Shown here in pieces: positions 59,044 through 64,000 of a stretch of DNA of 64,000 nucleotides. This DNA comes from Variovorax sp. KK3 (GTDB lineage Bacteria > Pseudomonadota > Gammaproteobacteria > Burkholderiales > Burkholderiaceae_C). A program made the translations under genes and the position numbers. The notes beneath the pieces were generated by a model. The model had not been told where the DNA came from. It saw nothing but the letters and a program-made list of their open reading frames with translations, and did not search any database. The stretch covers positions 1-64,000 of the forward strand of contig NZ_LYVO01000032.1 of NCBI RefSeq assembly GCF_001984055.1, written 5' to 3'. Each line of letters opens with the position of its first letter. The first letter of the stretch is position 1.

Positions 59044-60885
59044 ATGCGTGGTACTTGCCGACTCGATGGGTGGGTGACGACCTGGGCCCGCGCGGGCTGC
59101 CTGGCGGCCCTGGCCGCACTTGCAGGCTGCGGTGGTGGCGGCGGGCATGGTGGCGGTGGCGGCGTGATCCTGCCGCCGCCCGGCCAGACCCGCCTGAGCT
59201 GCGACGACTCGATCAAGACCGGCTTCAAGCCCGATGCGAACACGAGCGTGCTGCTGGTCAAGTCCTTCAAGACCGGCGACCCGCTGCTGCTGACGGGCAC
59301 GCCGACCGGCACCACGCCGACGGCCAGCACCGACGTCTGCGTGGTCAAGCTACTGGTGGGCCCGGGCAACGCGGGGCCGGCCGATGCACCGTCCACCTCG
59401 CCCGGCATCGGCATCGAGATCTGGCTGCCCGGCGAGGCCAAGTGGAATGGCCGCATTCACGTGAAAGGCGGCGGCGGCTGGGCCGGCGGCGTGCATACCT
59501 CCTTGACCGCGCTCGCGGGCCTCACGGGTGGCAGCTCGGGCGCACCGGCAGACACCGCGATGGTCGAAGGCGCCGTCTCGGCCAGCACCGACACCGGCCA
59601 TGCGAACACCACCAACGGCGGCTCCTTCGCGATGAAGCCCGACGGCACGGTGAACGCAGCGCTGTGGAACGACTTCGCACAGCGCGGCATCCACGAGATG
59701 GCCGTCAAGACCAAGGCGCTGACCGCGGCCTTCTACGGCAAGGCGGCGTCGCGCAGCTACTGGAACGGCTTCTCCACGGGCGGGCGGCAGGGCCACATGG
59801 AGGCCCAGGCGAACCCAGGCGATTTCGACGGCATCCTGGCCGGCGCACCGGCGATCAACTGGACGAAGTTCATCACGTCGGAGCTGTACCCGCAGATCGT
59901 CTACCAGCGCGACCTGGGCGGGGTGCCGCTCAGCGCGGCGCAGCTCACGCTGGTCGGCAACGCGGCGATCAACGCCTGCGACGTGGTGAACGGCCAGCAC
60001 CTGGGGTACATCCCCGACCCGTCTCAGTGCCGCTACGACCCGCAGCTCGACGCGAGCGTGCTGTGCTCCGCCAGCGGCGGCACGGGCCCCGCCGGCAGCT
60101 GCGTGACGGCGGCGCAGGCGCTGGCGATCAACAAGATCTGGTACGGCCAGACCAGCGACGGCAGCGTGCCATCGCCGGCCAACGATAACGGCTTCGCGAC
60201 CTCGCCGGCCACCGCGTCCAACCAGCGCTGGTACGGGCTGACGCGCGGCACCAACCTGCAGGGCTTGGCTGGCCCCACGCCCTTCACCATTTCGAGCGAC
60301 ATGGTGGCGCTCGAACTGCAAGACCCGACCTGGGCCACGCCCACCTTCATCAATGCGACGGGCAATGGTGCGAACCGGTGGCAGCAGCTCAGCTATGCGC
60401 AGCTGTCGAATGCCTTCGACCAGGGCATCGCGCTGCAGGCGGCCTTCGCCAACATCAACACGGACGACCCGAACATCGACGGATTCGTGGCGCGCGGCGG
60501 CAAGATGCTCGTGTACCACGGCCTGTCGGACACGCTGATTCCGCCGCAGGGCACGATCAACTACTACACGCGGCTCGCGGCGCGCGCGGGCGGCGATTCG
60601 GTGGCGCGCAATTTCTACCGCCTGTTTTTGGTGCCTGCGATGGCGCACGGCTTCAGCAACGGCACCACCAACGCGGCTGCGAATCCGCCACTGCCAACTA
60701 ATGCACAGTTGTACCTGGCGCTGACCTTGTGGGTGGAGAACGGCAACTCGCCCGAGCGCATCGACATTTCTGCGCCAGCGAGCGGCAACTCACCGGCCAG
60801 CTCACGCCCCATCTGCATGTACCCGACCAAGGCCACGCTGACGGGCGGCGACCCGCGGCTCGCGGCCTCATACACCTGTTCGTGA
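59044..60885 (+). CDS. Tannase/feruloyl esterase family lipoprotein 2
   Basis: A 613-residue lipoprotein: the signal ends in LAALAGC (Cys at about residue 29), followed by a Gly/His-rich linker. The alpha/beta hydrolase domain has GGGGWAGG, DTGHANTTNGGSFA and the nucleophile motif GFSTGGRQG (Ser244). Asp496 sits in HGLSDTLIP and His535 in PAMAHGFSNG. The spacing of the triad is that of tannase-family enzymes such as feruloyl esterase and MHETase. The family Cys residues beside Ser and His are Phe and Gly here. AAGGGGACATC precedes the ATG. It is likely an outer-membrane or periplasmic aryl esterase. Confidence 0.9.
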   Translation: MRGTCRLDGWVTTWARAGCLAALAALAGCGGGGGHGGGGGVILPPPGQTRLSCDDSIKTGFKPDANTSVLLVKSFKTGDPLLLTGTPTGTTPTASTDVCVVKLLVGPGNAGPADAPSTSPGIGIEIWLPGEAKWNGRIHVKGGGGWAGGVHTSLTALAGLTGGSSGAPADTAMVEGAVSASTDTGHANTTNGGSFAMKPDGTVNAALWNDFAQRGIHEMAVKTKALTAAFYGKAASRSYWNGFSTGGRQGHMEAQANPGDFDGILAGAPAINWTKFITSELYPQIVYQRDLGGVPLSAAQLTLVGNAAINACDVVNGQHLGYIPDPSQCRYDPQLDASVLCSASGGTGPAGSCVTAAQALAINKIWYGQTSDGSVPSPANDNGFATSPATASNQRWYGLTRGTNLQGLAGPTPFTISSDMVALELQDPTWATPTFINATGNGANRWQQLSYAQLSNAFDQGIALQAAFANINTDDPNIDGFVARGGKMLVYHGLSDTLIPPQGTINYYTRLAARAGGDSVARNFYRLFLVPAMAHGFSNGTTNAAANPPLPTNAQLYLALTLWVENGNSPERIDISAPASGNSPASSRPICMYPTKATLTGGDPRLAASYTCS

Positions 60886-60890
60886 AATAC

Positions 60891-60911
60891 GCCGCACCCG
60901 TGCGGTGCGGC
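60891..60911 (+). terminator. Hairpin after tannase-family gene 2
   Basis: GCCGCACC-CGTGC-GGTGCGGC is a perfect 8-bp stem with a 5-nt loop starting 6 bp after the stop. The downstream CTTGGCCTTA is only weakly T-rich, so termination efficiency may be modest. Confidence 0.55.
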
Positions 60912-61069
60912 CTTGGCCTTACCCGGTGGGGCCATCAGCCTATGCCGGATGTTTTGTTGCGCTCGACGGCGACAAATGCCACAGTCTCATGGACTTCCGC
61001 AGCGGGCATCTCGCTTTTTCTCGCATGAATTGCGCGACGATGCATGCACACCGCAACGCGAACACTGTC

Positions 61070-61414
61070 ATGCACAAGACCACCACCGCCCAACCGATCA
61101 TCGCCATCCCGACCGAGCGCCCCGTGAGCAAGCGTGCTCCGAGCCATCGTGCGCCGAAGCTGATGTTCCGGGCTGCCGACGAACGCCGCCCCTTCAAGCG
61201 CGGCGACCTGGCACTGCATGCGGGTTCGATCGTGGTGGTGTGCCTCTCCGAGCGCGATGCCGAAGGCGCCGAACTGCCGGTTCGCACGACGCAAGGCGTG
61301 GACCGCAACGCACGCGTGAAGAGCCTGCAATTGCTGGCCGGCGTGGACACGCAGGAATTCGGCCCCGGCTACCACGACCTGCTGCGCTTCATCGCCGAAG
61401 CCGGCGCGCACTGA
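61070..61414 (+). CDS. Hypothetical protein, 114 residues
   Basis: A small, basic, soluble protein I do not recognise. The N-terminal third is rich in Lys, Arg, Pro and His (PTERPVSKRAPSHRAPKLMFRAADERRPFKRGDLAL). The rest looks like a small folded beta/alpha domain (SIVVVCLSERDAEGAELPVRT, then GVDTQEFGPGYHDLLRFIAEAGAH). No signal peptide is seen. Starts at 61025 and 61040 are possible. It is followed by tandem terminator hairpins, which supports it being an expressed gene. Confidence 0.6.
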   Translation: MHKTTTAQPIIAIPTERPVSKRAPSHRAPKLMFRAADERRPFKRGDLALHAGSIVVVCLSERDAEGAELPVRTTQGVDRNARVKSLQLLAGVDTQEFGPGYHDLLRFIAEAGAH

Positions 61415-61453
61415 AAGCCCGCCGACGCAGGCTTCTGCCAACTTGATCACACA

Positions 61454-61479
61454 CGCCAGGCCTTGCGCCTGGCGTTTTT
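61454..61479 (+). terminator. Intrinsic terminator (first of two related hairpins)
   Basis: CGCCAGGC-CTTGC-GCCTGGCG is a perfect 8-bp stem followed directly by TTTTT. It terminates the hypothetical gene at 61070. Confidence 0.85.
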
Positions 61480-61488
61480 GTTTGTGAA

Positions 61489-61512
61489 GCCAGGCCTTGC
61501 GCCTGACTTTTT
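61489..61512 (+). terminator. Second, imperfect copy of the terminator hairpin
   Basis: GCCAGGC-CTTGC-GCCTGAC with one mismatch and a following TTTTT repeats the stem and loop of the first terminator 33 bp later. It stands 13 bp from the stop of the convergent Bug gene and appears to be a local duplication acting as a backup stop. Confidence 0.7.
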
Positions 61513-61524
61513 CATTGGTGAAGC

Positions 61525-62502
61525 TCAGTCCGCCTTGATGTCGGCGGCCTTGATCACCTTCGACCACTTGGCGAGTTCCTGGTCCACGAACTTGGCCATG
61601 GTCGGCGAATCCATCGACACCGCAAAAGCGCCCTGCTCGTCCACCTTCTTGCGGAAGGCTTCGCTCTCGACGATCTTGCCGATCTCCTTGCTGAGGCGCG
61701 CCACCACGTCGGGCGGCGTCTTCGCCGGCGCGAACACGGCGAACCACGAATCCACCTCGTAGCCCGGCAGGCCGGCCTCGGCCGAGGTCGGCACGTTCGG
61801 CATCGACGGATGGCGCTGCGTGCCCGTGTATGCCAGCGCCTTGAGCTTGCCGCTCGCGACGTGGCCGATCACCGAAGGCGGCGTGGTGATGAACATGTCG
61901 ACGTTGCCCGCGATCAGGTCGTTGATGGCCGGGCCCGAGCCCTTGTAGGGCACGTGCGTCATCGGCTGCTTGACCTGGCGCGACAGCAGCTCGCCCGCGA
62001 TGTGCTGCATCGACCCGTTGCCCGATGACGCGTAGTTGAGGCCGCCGTCACCCTTCTTCTTGCCGTACTCGATGAGCTCCTTCATCGAATTGACCGGCAG
62101 CTTGCCGCTGACCGCCACCACGTGCGGTGCGCGCATCACCATCGCCACCGGCACGAAGTCCTTGGTGGGGTTCCACTTGATCTCCTTGAACATCGCCGGG
62201 TTGCCGACGTGGTAGCCCGAGTACTGCATCAGCAGCGTGTAGCCGTCGGGCGCGGCGCGGGCCACGGCCTCGGTGCCGATGTTGCCGCTGGCGCCGGGCT
62301 TGTTGTCGATGACCACCGGCTGGCCCAGCGCACGCGCCAGCGGGTCGCCGACGAGCCTGGCCATGATGTCGGTGGAACCGGCCGGCGCGGTCGGCACGAT
62401 GAAGGTGATCGGCTTCGAAGGCCAGGTGTCGGCATGGGCGGCAGCGGCGGCGCAGGCGAGTGCCGCGCCAGCCGCGAACAGGCGGGTGGTGCATCGGATC
62501 AT
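61525..62502 (-). CDS. Bug-family tripartite tricarboxylate receptor (HMGL operon)
   Basis: A 325-residue exported receptor. The signal peptide ends near AAAHAD, then WPSKPITFIVPTAPAGSTD, IDNKPGASGNIGTEAVARAAPDGYTLL, HVPYKGSGPAINDLIAGNVDMF and MPNVPTSAEAGLPG follow. AAGGAGACAACC precedes the ATG. It lies 47 bp after the VOC gene on the same strand and closes the CoA-transferase/HMGL/VOC/Bug operon. The ligand is presumably the acid that the operon activates and cleaves. Confidence 0.93.
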   Translation of the reverse strand: MIRCTTRLFAAGAALACAAAAAHADTWPSKPITFIVPTAPAGSTDIMARLVGDPLARALGQPVVIDNKPGASGNIGTEAVARAAPDGYTLLMQYSGYHVGNPAMFKEIKWNPTKDFVPVAMVMRAPHVVAVSGKLPVNSMKELIEYGKKKGDGGLNYASSGNGSMQHIAGELLSRQVKQPMTHVPYKGSGPAINDLIAGNVDMFITTPPSVIGHVASGKLKALAYTGTQRHPSMPNVPTSAEAGLPGYEVDSWFAVFAPAKTPPDVVARLSKEIGKIVESEAFRKKVDEQGAFAVSMDSPTMAKFVDQELAKWSKVIKAADIKAD

Positions 62503-62549
62503 GGTTGTCTCCTTGGGTGGGTTGTTGCTCTTTCTCGTGCGCCGCGCCG

Positions 62550-62930
62550 TCAGGCCGCGGTTTCCGAGATCTCGATCAGGTTCAGGTCAGGGTCGCGCAC
62601 GTACACCGAGCGGATGCGCGAGACGGCACCGGTGCGCATCACCGGGCCTTCGAGGATGGGCACCCGGTGCTCGGCCAGTCGCGCGATCACGTCTTCCAGC
62701 GGCACGCTGGCGATGAAGCACAGGTCCAGCGCGCCGGGCATGGGCACGTGCGCCTTGGGCTCGAACTCGTGGCCCTTCACGTGAAGGTTGATTTTTTGCT
62801 GACCGAAGCGAAAGGCCTTGCGGCCTTCACCGAAGGTCTCGAGCGACATGCCCAGCACGTCGACGTAGAAGCGCACGCAGGCTTCTTCGTTCGCAGTGGT
62901 GAGCACCAGGTGGTCGAGGTGATCGATCAT
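62550..62930 (-). CDS. VOC-family (glyoxalase/dioxygenase superfamily) protein
   Basis: A 126-residue two-module VOC-fold protein. It begins MIDHLDHLVLTTANEEACVRFYVDVLGMSLETF and ends with VYVRDPDLNLIEISE, where a metal-ligating His occurs in LDHLVL and Glu in LIEI. The start overlaps the HMGL stop (ATGA). Such small VOC proteins are often epimerases, lyases or resistance proteins; here a role with CoA-ester chemistry is likely but undefined. Confidence 0.88.
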   Translation of the reverse strand: MIDHLDHLVLTTANEEACVRFYVDVLGMSLETFGEGRKAFRFGQQKINLHVKGHEFEPKAHVPMPGALDLCFIASVPLEDVIARLAEHRVPILEGPVMRTGAVSRIRSVYVRDPDLNLIEISETAA

Positions 62931-63916
62931 GCGCGCAGCTCCTTGATGCCGGGCCGGCGCGCGTGCGCACGCTCGGCGATTTGTTCGAAGTCGGCCGGCG
63001 GCGCGTGCCGACGCAGACGATGGCCCGCACGCGAGACCTGGCTCGGCAGCGGGTGCTCCACCAGCCGCTCCAGTTCGACGGCGGCATCCAACAGGCCCGC
63101 GAGGTCCATGCCGGTTTCGTAGCCCATGCACTGCAGCATGTGGACCACGTCCTCGGTCGCCACGTTGCCCGAGGCGCCGGGCGCATAAGGGCAGCCGCCG
63201 ATGCCGCCGAGCGACATGTCGAGCCGGCGGATGCCGGCCTCGATGGCCGCCACCGTGTTGACCAGGCCCATGGCGCGCGTGTTGTGGAAATGCGCGGTGA
63301 AGTCCAGCGCCGGAAAACGCGCGAGCGCCGCCGCGCAGATGTCCTGCACCTGCGTGGGGTACGCCATGCCCGTGGTGTCGCACAGCGTGATGCCGGCGAC
63401 GCCGAGTTCGGCGAAGCGCTCGGTCCAGCCCAGCACCACGTCTTGCGGCACCTCGCCTTCCATCGGGCAGCCGAACACGCATGACAGCGAGACGTTGACC
63501 GGCACCTTCGCCTGCCGTGCGAGCGCGATCACCTCGGCCAACTGCGCGAAGGACTGCTCGCGCGTCATGCGCAGGTTGGACAGGTTGTGCGTCTCGCTGG
63601 TCGACATGACGATGTTGAATTCGTCGATGCGGCTGTCGAGTGCGCGCTCGCCGCCGCGCAGGTTGGGCACCAGTGCGGTGTAGACCACGCCGGGACTGCG
63701 CGCGATGCGGTGCATGACTTCTTCGCCGTCGCGCAGCGCCGGGATCGCCTTGGGCGATGTGAACGAGGTCACCTCGATCTTCGCGTAGCCGAGCCCGCTC
63801 AGGCGATCGACCAACGCGATCTTGTCGTCGGTGGGAACGAAGCGGCTTTCCATCTGAAAACCGTCGCGGGTGGCGACTTCGTTGATGAAGAGGCGCGTGC
63901 CTTGGCCGGCGTTCAT
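62927..63916 (-). CDS. Hydroxymethylglutaryl-CoA lyase family protein
   Basis: A 329-residue TIM-barrel lyase that cleaves a 3-hydroxyacyl-CoA, releasing acetyl-CoA or another unit. It has the N-terminal NEVATRDGFQMESRFVPTDDKIALVDRLS with the catalytic Arg-Asp pair, EVTSFTSPKAIPAL, SCVFGCPMEGEV, DTTGMAYPTQV, the metal-binding HFHNTRAMGLVN and GGIGGCPYAPGASGNVATED. All HMGL catalytic features seem present. AAGGAGCAGCGTG precedes the ATG, which overlaps the stop of the upstream CoA-transferase (TGATG). With a CoA-transferase before it, citramalyl-CoA or HMG-CoA is a plausible substrate. Confidence 0.92.
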   Translation of the reverse strand: MNAGQGTRLFINEVATRDGFQMESRFVPTDDKIALVDRLSGLGYAKIEVTSFTSPKAIPALRDGEEVMHRIARSPGVVYTALVPNLRGGERALDSRIDEFNIVMSTSETHNLSNLRMTREQSFAQLAEVIALARQAKVPVNVSLSCVFGCPMEGEVPQDVVLGWTERFAELGVAGITLCDTTGMAYPTQVQDICAAALARFPALDFTAHFHNTRAMGLVNTVAAIEAGIRRLDMSLGGIGGCPYAPGASGNVATEDVVHMLQCMGYETGMDLAGLLDAAVELERLVEHPLPSQVSRAGHRLRRHAPPADFEQIAERAHARRPGIKELRA

Positions 63917-64000
63917 CACGCTGCTCCTTGCGGCGCGGAACGCGCAGGCCAGCCGGCACCGCCCAGTGCTTCGGTGTGTTCGCCGAGGCGCGGCGCCGGA
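63916..64000 (-). CDS. Family III CoA-transferase (CaiB/BaiF), C-terminal end only
   Basis: Only the last 27 residues are in the window (PAPRLGEHTEALGGAGWPARSAPQGAA read in two parts: PAPRLGEHTEALGGAGW and a short tail). The APRLGEHTEA stretch is the characteristic C-terminus of CaiB/BaiF CoA-transferases. The gene enters from the right edge on the minus strand, and its stop overlaps the HMGL start (TGATG). It would activate the acid cleaved by the HMGL-type enzyme. Confidence 0.72.
   Translation of the reverse strand, partial: PAPRLGEHTEALGGAGWPARSAPQGAA

Noticed and set aside
1..64000. Mobile elements, prophage, CRISPR arrays, rRNA or tRNA genes
   Set aside because: No transposase, integrase, phage structural gene, regularly spaced repeat or tRNA-like cloverleaf was recognised on reading; a dedicated search was not possible.

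Overview
The window reads as a chromosomal stretch of a high-GC betaproteobacterium, most likely a Variovorax-like member of the Comamonadaceae (Burkholderiales). The grounds are the uniformly GC-rich coding style, the many LysR regulators, five Bug-type periplasmic receptors, several short-chain and aromatic acid catabolic operons, and an interspersed-repeat-like element that I recall from that family. Coding is dense throughout. I saw no rRNA, tRNA, CRISPR array, IS element or prophage. All of this is read by eye; no database search was run.

Region by region. (1) 1-3834: a minus-strand operon with a Fur-like operator, encoding a PepSY membrane protein, a DUF2271 protein carrying an apparent flavinylation motif, a DUF4198 protein, the flavin transferase ApbE and a membrane-anchored flavodoxin-type reductase. 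It looks like a complete extracytosolic flavin electron-transfer module. (2) 3973-12287: a LysR gene divergent from a sorbosone-dehydrogenase-like beta-propeller enzyme coupled to a diheme cytochrome c, then IorA/IorB (2-oxoacid oxidoreductase), a Bug receptor and a hotdog thioesterase. (3) 12301-14178: WrbA, a LysR regulator and a DUF2164 protein. (4) 14233-23003: a tartrate/glycerate block (Bug receptor, eno, pyk, ttuD, dctA, ttuC and a divergent LysR). Its genes lay out a route from imported dicarboxylate through glycerate, 2-phosphoglycerate and PEP to pyruvate. A 29-bp near-identical sequence upstream of both ttuC and the Bug gene suggests shared control.

(5) 23391-33841: an acyl-CoA catabolic island with an acyl-CoA dehydrogenase, Bug receptor, two family III CoA-transferases, an SDR lacking the usual Tyr/Lys, an enoyl-CoA hydratase, a FadR-type GntR regulator with twin operators, an acyl-CoA ligase and an IpdAB-like CoA-transferase pair. 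Stops and starts overlap (ATGA) at most junctions. (6) 33849-37718: LysR, NCS2 nucleobase permease and an 8-oxoguanine-deaminase-like amidohydrolase. (7) 37799-38463: a Phd/PIN toxin-antitoxin pair with an operator dyad.

(8) 39123-46439 and 51070-55787: two separate SsuABC-like transport plus flavin monooxygenase clusters, probably for organosulfur or related small molecules. The first has two permeases, an amidohydrolase and an FMN reductase; the second has one permease and an OsmC protein. Between and after them lie a ketopantoate-reductase-like gene, two tannase/feruloyl-esterase-family proteins, two Bug receptors, an OPT-family transporter and an AttH-like lipocalin protein. (9) 61525-64000: a Bug receptor, VOC protein, HMG-CoA-lyase-like enzyme and the tail of another CoA-transferase, running off the right edge.

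Overall the window is a catabolic accessory region: periplasmic capture (Bug, ABC, DctA, NCS2, OPT), activation (CoA ligases and transferases, oxygenases, esterases) and feeding into central metabolism, each block under its own LysR or GntR regulator.
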